From positions 11,226 to 36,857 of the forward strand of contig DIHI01000071.1 of the NCBI GenBank assembly GCA_002420085.1: a stretch of 25,632 bases of DNA. Direction: 5' to 3'. Both the position numbers and the translations under genes were made by a program. This document shows, piece by piece, positions 1 to 8,100 of the stretch. Under the pieces are notes generated by a model that ran no database searches, was not told the DNA's origin, and saw only the letters and a list, made by a program, of their open reading frames with translations. This DNA is from Lysobacterales bacterium UBA5700 (GTDB lineage Bacteria > Pseudomonadota > Gammaproteobacteria > Xanthomonadales > Xanthomonadaceae). Numbering within the stretch: position 1 is the stretch's first letter; every line of letters starts with the position of its first letter.

Positions 1-1
1 C

Positions 2-412
2 TCAGTGGTCGGCGCTTGCCGATCGGACCCGGTGCTCGCATACTCGGACCATCGCCCGATCGGGAGCACCGGCATGTGGTTGGACGTCCTGCTCAATCTG
101 CGCAAGGGTCGCGAGCGCGTCAGCGTCATTCGCCAGCCCGGCGCCACCCGTCCGGAACTGGGCATCGCCCATCCCCAGGACGATGATCGGCGCGCCACCC
201 TGCCAGAACGCTGGGGCTGGCCCAGCCATCTCGGCCGTCGCGAACCGCTGGCCACCATCGACGAACCCCTGCCGACCCGCAGCCAGACCATCCTGTCCCA
301 CCGCCTGCCCGAACATGTGCGTGAGGCCATCAACGGCGATGTCACCGACGCCCTGCCCGCCTCGCGCAGCGAAGCCGGGCGGGTAACGGTCAAACTCAAG
401 CTCGGACCCTGA
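2..412 (+). CDS. C-terminal part of an unrecognised protein (5' end outside window)
   Basis: The frame is open from the window edge to a TGA at 410-412, giving about 136 codons of a C-terminus that ends in VKLKLGP. I chose this strand over the long antisense frame in the same codon register because its third codon positions are much richer in G/C than its first positions, as expected for a coding frame in this genome. The visible part is polar, Arg/Pro-rich and without membrane segments. It contains Trp-rich stretches such as ERWGWPSHLG and an amphipathic tail around LSHRLPEHVREAING. I do not recognise the family. It converges on the T6SS operon (378 bp between the two stops), so it is probably a separate transcription unit. 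The start, full length and function cannot be judged from this window. Confidence 0.6.
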   Translation, partial: SVVGACRSDPVLAYSDHRPIGSTGMWLDVLLNLRKGRERVSVIRQPGATRPELGIAHPQDDDRRATLPERWGWPSHLGRREPLATIDEPLPTRSQTILSHRLPEHVREAINGDVTDALPASRSEAGRVTVKLKLGP

Positions 413-790
413 CCGACCACCGTCCCAGGCCCCAGCACCGGCACTGGTCGTGGCCCTCGTACCGGCACAGGCAAACCGCGCGGGACGGCAGCACGCCTCG
501 ATCATCAACAGTGCCTCGCAACAGCAGCCGCACCCAGCCTGATACGACCGAACGGACCGGTCCGCGAGTGGACGACCAGCAGCCGTCCAGCGGCACAGGG
601 GCGACCGACCGAACGGCCATCGCCTGAACCGATATCGCCCAAGCCACGCCCCCGCTCGCGCGCGGAAGGCCGGCCGCTGCACCGTATCCGGGAACTGCAC
701 ACCGAACCTTTCAACGGAGGTTCGACACCGACCCGGGCGCTCGGGCTGATTCGCTGCTGATTGGACCATTGGTGTTCGGTACCGGCCTGA
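413..790. other. Intergenic region between convergent genes
   Basis: These 378 bases lie between the stop of the plus-strand gene (412) and the stop of the last operon gene (791). Frames on both strands stay open by chance, but their codon use and residue composition do not look coding. I see a 12-bp perfect palindrome, CGGACCGGTCCG, at 553-564, and a weak stem TGGAC/GTCCA at 569-573 and 585-589. Neither is followed by a T-run, so I cannot name a convincing intrinsic terminator, although one would be expected between convergent genes. Confidence 0.5.
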
Positions 791-1588
791 TCATTGGCCA
801 TGCTTTTGTCGCAAGGCTTCCATCCAGCCGCCGGGAAGCTCGCCCAGGCCATGCTTGACAAACTTTCGCTGGACATATTCGTTGATCTGCCAGCCAGACA
901 GGTTCTTCTTGATGGCCCGGTCGCCGGCTGAGATTGCGGCGGACATCAATGATGTTCCGACTTGCTGGGTCAGGGCCTCGGCACCTTGCTTGCGCATCTT
1001 TTCGACCGTTTGCAACTGGGGGTACTTCGATTCCAGCGTCCCCAGCAGACCTTGGCTGCTCAAACTGGCACCGCTGTTCTTGGCTGACCATTTCTGGTGC
1101 AGCGCCTCGGCCATGATGCCACTGCCGACGTTCTGGCCTTGCTGACTGAACCCCTGGCTGCCGAAGGCGGTGGTGGTTTCGTTCAATCGAATCAGTGAGG
1201 CTGCGGTCATGGCCGAGCCCGAATAGGACTTGCCCTTCCAGGTGTTCGGGGACTGGGACAGCGAGTCGCTGCCGCCCTTGACCAAGACCTTGTTGGCGCG
1301 CGTCAGATCAGTGACGTTGAAATTCTTGACCAATTCCCTGTATTTGGTGCTCTCGCCAGATTCGCTCTTGGCATACATCTGCCCCCAGAGCGTGCCCTGG
1401 GAATATTGAAACTGGGTCGCCGGTCCCTGCATCAAACCATGCGTGGTCGAACCCGGTTTCATCAGGAACGATTGGTCATGCTGAATATAGGAAACTCCTT
1501 GCGACAGGCTCTTGGCACGCGGCGGGGCATAGCTGTTGAATGCGCCGCTGTAGATCGAGGATCGTTGTTGTGACTTCCGGCTATCCAT
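791..1588 (-). CDS. Hypothetical Ser/Gln/Gly-rich basic protein, last gene of operon
   Basis: The protein is 265 residues and I do not recognise it. The ATG at 1588 was chosen because AGGAGA lies 7 nt upstream; a longer frame to 1642 lacks such support. There is no signal peptide or membrane segment. Residues 1-190 are rich in Ser, Gln, Gly, Thr and Tyr (for example FGSQGFSQQGQNVGSG), suggesting extended or repetitive structure. The last 75 residues look helical and basic, with several Trp (SGWQINEYVQRKF, GGWMEALRQKHGQ). It starts 77 bp after the CdtB-like nuclease gene in the same direction and shares that gene's lower GC content and more A/T-rich codons, so the pair was probably acquired together. 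It could be a second cargo, a partner or chaperone of the nuclease, or an immunity protein. The basic, disordered-looking composition argues mildly against a classical acidic nuclease inhibitor. Confidence 0.75.
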   Translation of the reverse strand: MDSRKSQQRSSIYSGAFNSYAPPRAKSLSQGVSYIQHDQSFLMKPGSTTHGLMQGPATQFQYSQGTLWGQMYAKSESGESTKYRELVKNFNVTDLTRANKVLVKGGSDSLSQSPNTWKGKSYSGSAMTAASLIRLNETTTAFGSQGFSQQGQNVGSGIMAEALHQKWSAKNSGASLSSQGLLGTLESKYPQLQTVEKMRKQGAEALTQQVGTSLMSAAISAGDRAIKKNLSGWQINEYVQRKFVKHGLGELPGGWMEALRQKHGQ

Positions 1589-1665
1589 TGATGTCTCCTG
1601 TTGAATTCGCCAGCAAGGTTGAATCGCTGACCGAGCGATCATCTCGGTGATTTAGTCGGCGCCAT

Positions 1666-2346
1666 TCAATACCTGACGTTGCCGGTGACCGAAAAATGAT
1701 CGGACATGACATTTTCCCGCCGTATTTCCGAACTCTGCACCGAAACATTGGTCATGAAATAGTCGAGATTACGGCCACTCTGTTGCGTTGGTCCACGCTG
1801 GGACAGGGTGGAGAAGCCACCGATGCCGCCTTTCTTCTGAACGTAGCTGGGCTCCATGTTGAAATCACCGCCGACGATGGTTTTGCTGGGCATCTTGGAA
1901 AGCACACTGCGGGTCACCCCGAACGACACGTTGTCGTGCTTGGAGGGGGCGTGAAAGGAGGCGAAATTGCCATCGTCGGTCTCGGTGAACAGGGCTGGCC
2001 GAAGGGTTTTCGCAGGGCCTTCGATCAATCTGGCGTTTTTGATCGGTGACTTGCTGATCACCACCAGGCTGTTGCGGTTGTGTTTGTTGATTTTGTTTTC
2101 CCAGTAGGCGACATGCCGGTTGATCGGCCGTCTGCGGGTGCCGAAATTGTGGGTGAATCTCATGATTGGCTTGCCCACCTGACTCTTGGGCACCCTGAAT
2201 GGGTGACTGCCGGTTTCCTGCAAGGCCAGCAGATCGGTATCCTTGGCGATCCGCTTGACCTGATTCCAGTTGGTCGAGCCCTGCATGTTCCAGGTGCCGA
2301 TCTTCCGCTTGCGCGTGGTGGTGGCATTCGGGTCTTGTTTGGGCAT
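1666..2346 (-). CDS. CdtB/DNase I-like nuclease (EEP fold), candidate T6SS effector
   Basis: The 226-residue protein shows the ordered motifs of the endonuclease/exonuclease/phosphatase fold in the form typical of cytolethal distending toxin subunit B: GTWNMQGS (Asn20), LALQETGS (Glu44), NSLVVISKS (93-100), LRPALF (115-120), FHAPS (His132), VGGDFNMEP (Asp161, Asn163), LDYFMTN (Asp195) and SDHFSVTG (Asp216, His217). The metal-binding and catalytic residues therefore all appear intact, predicting a metal-dependent DNase or possibly a phosphatase. It is slightly shorter than typical CdtB (about 270 residues) and lacks a signal peptide, consistent with T6SS delivery from the cytoplasm. Start: GAGGAG lies 7-8 nt before the ATG. 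It begins 24 bp after the methyltransferase-like gene, in operon order. GC content is lower than the T6SS core. No CdtA/CdtC-like gene is nearby. The fold is confident; the role as effector is inferred from context. Confidence 0.88.
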   Translation of the reverse strand: MPKQDPNATTTRKRKIGTWNMQGSTNWNQVKRIAKDTDLLALQETGSHPFRVPKSQVGKPIMRFTHNFGTRRRPINRHVAYWENKINKHNRNSLVVISKSPIKNARLIEGPAKTLRPALFTETDDGNFASFHAPSKHDNVSFGVTRSVLSKMPSKTIVGGDFNMEPSYVQKKGGIGGFSTLSQRGPTQQSGRNLDYFMTNVSVQSSEIRRENVMSDHFSVTGNVRY

Positions 2347-2370
2347 GGCCGGTCTCCTCGGGGGACATGG

Positions 2371-3810
2371 TCAGTGTGGTTGGCGGGTGGATGGCCAGCA
2401 GTGCGCCAGCATCCGCCAGGCTCGGGCGTGTTTCGGGTCGTTGCGCAGCAGGTCGCGCAGGGTCCGACGCGCCAGTGGCCAGTGGCGGAGGGCCATGGCC
2501 AATTCGGCAATCCGGATCGTGCCTGCCGGGTCGTCGCGATCCTGGCGGCCGGGGTAGTACCGGTCGTAACAGCGCTCCAGCAAGGCGTGCCAGGCCGTTC
2601 TCGCGGTGCCGGACAGGTGCGGGCCGAGCGTGGCGATGGTTGCGTGCAGGGCCAGCAAGGCTCTGCTGTCGGCGGCCTGAGCATGGATCGCGGCCAGGCA
2701 CTGACCGGCGGTGCAGGTCGGAATGGCGGTCAGCAGGCGCAGGGATTCGAGGTGATCGTCGGGATGCGGCAGGGCCAGCAGGTCGGGCAGGCATTCGCGC
2801 AGGCGGCCGCCAGGAACGTCATGCAGGGCCAGATGCAGCACCCGGCCCCGGTCGTCACGCTGGCTTTGTCGCACGCTGTCGGCGCGATGGCTGCGATGCC
2901 AGCGGGCCAGGGCCTCGAAATTCACCGGCAGGCTTGCCAGCCATTCGACATCGCGGTCGCCGGGATCACGAGCGAGACGGGCTCCGCTGTCGGCCGATAG
3001 CGGTTGACTGCGATCGTGGATCGCGAGCGGCTCGTCATGCAAGGCATCCAGCACGCCGGCGCGAATCTGGGCGATGTCCTTGCCGCCGTGATCGGAGGCC
3101 CGCAGCAGCAGTCGGCCTCCGGCAGCTTCGAGCACGGTGTCGAGCAGGGTCATTGCCGCAATCGGCAGGGTGACGACCACGTTGGTGAAGGCATGTCGAT
3201 AGGCAGTGAGCAGGTGCATCGGGCCGTCGCGGCGGCTCGGCACACGCCATGCGATCCGACCCTGGGGATCGCTGCACACTTCCTGCAGACGGCCGTTGCG
3301 GATGGCATAGAGTCCCTGCGGTGCGGCTGAGAAGGCGTGATGGGCCAGCACCACCGGCGGGTTGGACAACGGCTGTGGCGGCAGGCCGGTGCCTGTTCGA
3401 TCGAGCCACAGGCGGCCATCGGTCAGCAACGGTTGCAGACGGGGGTGGCTGGCCAGTTCGGCATGATGCACGGGCGACAGGCAGCGTGCCAGGTAACGAA
3501 TGGTCGGTGACCGGGGCGCTTCGTCGGCCAGGGTACGCAGTATCTGCCAGGCGCGTTCGCCGTCGCCGGGCGCCAGATCGATCACCCACTGCACCTGGTC
3601 CGGGTCGATGTCGCGACTGCCCAGGCCAGCGCGGACGAAGCCGAGGATGGTGGCGGCATCGTCGAGTGCTTCGCGCAGGGCATGCAGTCGGCCGGCCTGA
3701 TGGGGTGCCGGTCGGAAGCCGAGAGAGGGCCGGGCGTCGGGCGAATCCGAGATCGGTTCGGGCGGAGGGCGGTCAGGCCGCAGGTCCGGGTCCGGCGGCA
3801 GGCTAGCCAT
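2371..3810 (-). CDS. Methyltransferase-like protein with C-terminal TPR-like region, T6SS accessory
   Basis: This 479-residue protein has a Pro/Asp-rich N-terminal stretch (1-30), then WVIDLAPGDGERAWQIL at 75-91, which has the form of a SAM-binding motif I. Further segments are SNPPVVLAHHAF (149-160), YAIRNGRLQEV (168-178), TLPIAAMTLLDTVLEAAGGR (214-233) and LASLPVNFEALARWH. From memory, this order resembles a family of TPR-containing proteins with an NDUFAF7/MidA-like methyltransferase domain, where the equivalent of AHHAF is usually ANYFFD; the acidic residue is missing here. The last 70 residues (AELAMALRHWPLARRTLRDL, then NDPKHARAWRMLAHCW) look like a pair of TPR helices. The start is supported by GGAG close before the ATG. 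It lies between tssA and the nuclease gene. Function is unknown: a regulator, a modifying enzyme, or a chaperone for the downstream cargo are all possible. Confidence 0.75.
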   Translation of the reverse strand: MASLPPDPDLRPDRPPPEPISDSPDARPSLGFRPAPHQAGRLHALREALDDAATILGFVRAGLGSRDIDPDQVQWVIDLAPGDGERAWQILRTLADEAPRSPTIRYLARCLSPVHHAELASHPRLQPLLTDGRLWLDRTGTGLPPQPLSNPPVVLAHHAFSAAPQGLYAIRNGRLQEVCSDPQGRIAWRVPSRRDGPMHLLTAYRHAFTNVVVTLPIAAMTLLDTVLEAAGGRLLLRASDHGGKDIAQIRAGVLDALHDEPLAIHDRSQPLSADSGARLARDPGDRDVEWLASLPVNFEALARWHRSHRADSVRQSQRDDRGRVLHLALHDVPGGRLRECLPDLLALPHPDDHLESLRLLTAIPTCTAGQCLAAIHAQAADSRALLALHATIATLGPHLSGTARTAWHALLERCYDRYYPGRQDRDDPAGTIRIAELAMALRHWPLARRTLRDLLRNDPKHARAWRMLAHCWPSTRQPH

Positions 3811-3958
3811 GACGCTCCGCTCCTGATGTGCCGAGATGGCGGTCGATGACCCTGCCGTCCGCGCTCACGTCGACACCGGCATGCGGGACATTCCATCCGG
3901 CCGGGCCCCGATCGGTGACCAACCGGTGGCGATTGTGCCGTGGGTGTGGGCAGTGCAT
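3803..3958 (-). CDS. Possible small protein (51 codons) between tssA and the methyltransferase-like gene
   Basis: An ATG at 3958 has GGAG 8 nt upstream. The frame runs 51 codons to a TAG at 3803-3805 and overlaps the next gene's start by 8 bp, which is operon-like spacing. It begins 31 bp after the tssA stop. The peptide is His/Arg/Asp-rich with a single Cys near the N-terminus and a stretch VPHAGVDVSADGRVIDRHLG. I know no family for it. Codon third positions are only moderately GC-rich, so it may equally be non-coding leader of the following gene. Confidence 0.3.
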   Translation of the reverse strand: MHCPHPRHNRHRLVTDRGPAGWNVPHAGVDVSADGRVIDRHLGTSGAERHG

Positions 3959-3989
3959 GGTCTTGACTCCGATCGATGGGCGGCAACGC

Positions 3990-5096
3990 TCAGGACGCCT
4001 GCTTCTGATGTTCACTGTCGGCGGGGTTCAGACCGAGCAATTCAAAGATGTCGATCCGGCCGCCACAGCGGACGAACACTTCGCTGTAGAGCTGGGCGGT
4101 GTTGAGACTGCCCCAGGCCACCGCGCGCCGGATCAGGTAGGGCACCGGGCTGTGCGGCTCGATCCGCTCCAGGGCGTGGCCGATTTCGGCAAGGGCGGCG
4201 TAGACGTCACGTCGATCCAGGGTGCCCATCGATTCGTGCTCGATCGGTTCGTCGGCATCGGCGTCGATCGCCTCGGCATCATCGTGTTCGGTGGCGCCGA
4301 CCACTACGCCCCGTCGGCGCGCTTCGCCGGCCAGGAGGATGTCGATGCGTTCGAGCAGGTCGCGCATGGCGCCCATGCCGGGGGCCTGGTCGCCGAGTTG
4401 CTGGTCGAGGGTGTGCTCCAGCGCGCGCGCTGCCGCGATTCCGGATTGCAGCCACTGCCGGACGAAGGCGATCCGTTCGTAGGGGGTGCAGGCCAGGGCG
4501 GCACCGAGTTGTTCATAGTCGGCGCCTTCGATCTCAGCTTCCCCCTGCCGGCCCAGGCTGGCGCGCAGTTGCTGGTTGCGCTGGGCCTGTTCCCAGTGGT
4601 TCCAGCCGTAGTCGTGCTCGGTGCCGGTGGCGGTGATCGGCACCTTGCGCAAGGCCGGCAGCAGTTTGCGGTCGATCCAGGTCAACAGGTTGGCACGGTG
4701 CTCATCATCGCGCGGATGCAGGCTGGCGCCGTACTCGCGGAACAGGGCTTCGATCAGACCCAGACAGGGGGCCACGCACTGGAAGCCGGTACGGGCGATC
4801 GCGGACTCGAACAGCCATGCCGCCAGTTGCACGTCCTTGCTGCTGCTCGCGAGCGCCTGGGCGGACAACTCACCGACGGCAACCCAGTTGGCCCGCTTCA
4901 GCTCGCGCTCCCAGGCGCCGAGCGGCAGGCTCGGGTCGTCCTCTTCGCGTTCACGGCGGATGCGCTGGAAGCTGTCGTGCCGGTTCGCCGGCACGCCGGC
5001 CGGGTCGGGACCGGACACCGGCGCCAGCAGGTCGCGCCAGGCCAGGCCGATACTGGTTCGGAAGTAGTCGTCCCACTGTTCCTGATTGCCGTTCAT
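3990..5096 (-). CDS. tssA: TssA, T6SS assembly cap/baseplate adaptor (ImpA N-terminal domain)
   Basis: The protein is 368 residues from the ATG at 5096, which has a textbook GGAGG 7 nt upstream. A longer frame beginning with GTG at 5165 would overlap the tssM stop but has a weaker ribosome-binding site. The N-terminus carries the ImpA_N signature: YFRTSIGLAWRDLLAPVSG followed by DPAG, then a helical region with LASSSKDVQLAAWLFESAI and a GLIEALFREYGASLHPRDD segment. The C-terminus has LDRRDVYAALAEIGHALERI and SPVPYLIRRAVAWG, the usual TssA end region, preceded by an acidic linker (DADADEPIEHES). TssA proteins recruit baseplate parts and coordinate tube and sheath polymerisation. It is the last core gene of the operon, 65 bp after tssM. 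Confidence 0.93.
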   Translation of the reverse strand: MNGNQEQWDDYFRTSIGLAWRDLLAPVSGPDPAGVPANRHDSFQRIRREREEDDPSLPLGAWERELKRANWVAVGELSAQALASSSKDVQLAAWLFESAIARTGFQCVAPCLGLIEALFREYGASLHPRDDEHRANLLTWIDRKLLPALRKVPITATGTEHDYGWNHWEQAQRNQQLRASLGRQGEAEIEGADYEQLGAALACTPYERIAFVRQWLQSGIAAARALEHTLDQQLGDQAPGMGAMRDLLERIDILLAGEARRRGVVVGATEHDDAEAIDADADEPIEHESMGTLDRRDVYAALAEIGHALERIEPHSPVPYLIRRAVAWGSLNTAQLYSEVFVRCGGRIDIFELLGLNPADSEHQKQAS

Positions 5097-5161
5097 GTCA
5101 TCGCCTCCGATGGGTCTCCGCCCGGCGTAGCGCGGGTCGGGCTGATTGCTGTGCATGCTCA

Positions 5162-8100
5162 TCACTCGTCCGGTGCGGCGCGCGGGAATCGCTCCGGCAG
5201 GGCCAGGCGCCGAGTGCCGCCACCCTCGGGGTCGGCGCCACTCAGGTCGAGGGTCATGAACACCCGGCTGCGAGCGCGTGCGAATCGACCGTCGGCATCG
5301 GCGTGGGTGGCCTGCACCGGAATTTCAAAGCCGAGCAGGATGCGGTCCGGGTGGCGGGCATCGACATTGACCCTTCGATGGCTGTCGATGAATCGCAGCA
5401 GTGCCCACGATCCGCCTGCCTGGAAGCCGGCGACCGCATCGCGAACGTTTGGGCCAGGAGCGGCTGGGTCGGCTACCGGGCGCCAGGTCGAACGCTCGGC
5501 CCATTGCAGGTCGAGTGCGACGGCCTGACCCGGATACCACGACAGGGCGCGCTGGCCGTTCGGGAACACCGACTGGACGTCGTCGATCGCCAACCGCCAG
5601 TTCAGTACCTGATCGCCGCCGACCGAGCGGGCGGTCTCGGCCGGGAAGCTGGCACCCAGATCGATCGGGCTCGTGCCGGTCGAGGCGTCGAGATTGCCGG
5701 CGAAGAAGTCGGCGACTGCGTTCAACTGATCGACGAAGCGACTGGCCGGCCGCCAGCGGCGATCGCCGAGATCGACCAGGGCAGCGGCGATGCGGTCGCG
5801 GTCGCGGGCGTAGTCGCGGAAGAATGCCTGGACCACGGCCGGGCTGGCGTCGGGTGCGTCCTGCGGCCCGAACGGGTAGCGACCGGCCAGATCGCGCTCG
5901 AACCGGGCGACCAGGGCGTCGTAGATCTCGGCCGCCTGGGCGGCGAGCCGGTCGTTGCAGCGCAGGCCGACTTGCGCCTCCAGGCTGCGCCGCCGCTCGG
6001 AGAACAGGTCGTTGCCGAAGGCCGGCGAATGGTAGTCGGCCAGTTCCTGTGCGCAGTCGGCATAGGTCATGTCGGCCAGCGGGTTGATGAAGTACGCCTC
6101 CAGATTGCCGACCTGGCCGGCCGGCTCCTTGCCCTGGATGTAGCGATCGATCTCATCGATGGTGTTGCGCCAGAACGGGGCGGTCTGGGCGGTGCTGCGC
6201 CAGGTGTCGTCGATGCCCGGCGTGGCGTCCAGCAAGGCCACGAACGGCGCGGCATAGCCACTCAACACCTGGGCGCGGGCCAGTTGCCGGGCCAGAAAAT
6301 CGCGGGTCACCGGCAGGCTGCCCAGTTCGTACATCAGATCGTCGCCGGACGCAGCGGTCGGGACGTACAGGCGGCTGCCATCGGCGAGCCCATCGATGGC
6401 GCCGAGGTTGTCGGCAGCAAATGTCCGACTGCACTGGCGGACGGCGGGTCCGCTGGCGAAGCCGTAGCTGACATAGGCGGCCAGTACCGCATGCAGGGAT
6501 TGCATGCCACGGGCGAGTTCCTCGCTGGTCCGGGCCAGGCGCATGTCGGAACGCCCGATCGCCTCGACCCCGATCCGCAGGGCATCCGGTGCCACCTGCT
6601 GGGCGCGGCGCAGGCTGTCGTCGAGGGCGTGTGCCAACGACTGGCGAGCCAGCCGGTCGTACAGCGGCCGACCACCGTCGGGCAGGGTCGGGCTGGGCAG
6701 GTCGGCGATGAATGCCGTGTACTGCTCGACATAGCTGGCCGCTTCGGCGATGGCGTCGGCCTGCCAGATGACATCGCCGCCGAGGCATTGGAACGGTCGC
6801 AGCGGATTCAGGCGCATGAACGGCAATGCGACGAGGGCCGGGATGCCGATCAATTCCGGGGCGACCGCCGGGGCCACCACCAGGCCGCCCTCGCCGGGCA
6901 CGAACAGCGGTCCGTAGGGCTCGATCCGGGTCTTGGCCAGTTCCAGCATTTCCGGTCGATGACACTGGCGATCGTCGAACTGGCGGAGGGTGTCGCGCAG
7001 GCTGATCGGGAAGTCGTAGCGCTCGACCAGGATGTCGATATCACTGCGGCCTGCCTCGGCGATGTCCGCACAGGGATTGCGGGTCTCGGTCGAACCGAGC
7101 CAGGACTGCTGCACCCAGGCCAGCCACACCGCCAGCCGGCGGGTGTCGGCCAGCACCGGGGCGCGATCGCCGGCCAGCGCCGCGAGCAGGCTGCTGCCGC
7201 GACCGACCTCGATGCTCAGGGCACTGCGCAGGGTGGCGCCGTGGTTGGTGATTCGAGCCGCCAGTCGCTCGTGCAGATCGTCTGGCAGGGCCGGCATCGG
7301 GACATCCGGGATGTGGTGGAAGGCATCGTCGAGGACACCGCCGCGCCGCCAGACCTCTTGCGGAAGCGGTGCATCGAAGGCGTAGCGGGCGAGTTGGTCC
7401 AGGGTTTCGATCAGGTGCCGCTCGTCGAGCGACTCGCCCACCCGGGCCAGGACTTCGTAGCGTGCCAGGTTGTCTTCAAGCGCCCGGACGTCGGCGATCA
7501 GTTGCAGGAACGCCGCCTGACGGGCGGCCAGTTCGATCGCTTCGGGCGATTCCGGGGCCAGATCGTCGGCCGAGCCGAGCAGAGCTTCGGCGCGCGCCTG
7601 CAATCGGCACGCCAGGGTCGGCATCAACACCTGCTCGATCGCGGTCCGTCCGATCACCTGCGCGCTGCGCCGGGTCGGTCGGTCGTCCAGCCAGGACAGC
7701 GGGATGCTCCAGTAGCGCGAGCGAGTGTCGATCCGCGAAACCCGCACCAGCATGGTGTAGACATCCTCACGCTCCGGGCAACCGGCACTGCCGGGGCCGG
7801 CCGGCATGGCGCGCTCCAGCGCGGCGACCCCGGCGACGATGGCATCGACCTGCTGCTCGAATGACCGGGCGGCCAGCCCGAGGCCGACCACCAGGGTCAG
7901 CAGCGCCGCAACCCCCGCCATCTGGACACTGCGGATGGCACGATTGCGCGACCAGATGCCCTGCCGGGTCGGTCGAGCCAGGGCCGGCTCGCGCAGCACC
8001 TTGGTTGCAAACAGGGCATCGACGAAATCGACGTCCTTGCGTAGCCCCGCGTCCTGGGCACCATCGGCACTGGCCGACCCGGTGAAGTACAGCCCACGGA

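Noticed and set aside
413..760. Continuation of the left plus-strand frame beyond its TGA, hinting at an interrupted gene
   Set aside because: After the stop the third codon positions lose their G/C excess and the peptide becomes Pro/Thr/Arg-rich without structure, so the open frame is most likely chance; readthrough or a pseudogene is not supported.
2..769. 255-codon minus-strand frame at the left edge
   Set aside because: It is antisense, in the same codon register, to the better-supported plus-strand partial gene, and its composition (Arg/Ala/Gly-rich, no recognisable motif) is that of a GC-rich shadow frame.
5097..5165. Upstream GTG/ATG starts for tssA overlapping the tssM stop
   Set aside because: The ATG at 5096 has an ideal GGAGG at 7 nt and gives the usual short TssA N-terminus; the upstream starts have weaker ribosome-binding sites.
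4817..7864. 1015-codon plus-strand frame
   Set aside because: It lies antisense to tssM, which has clear IcmF motifs; long antisense frames are expected at this GC content.
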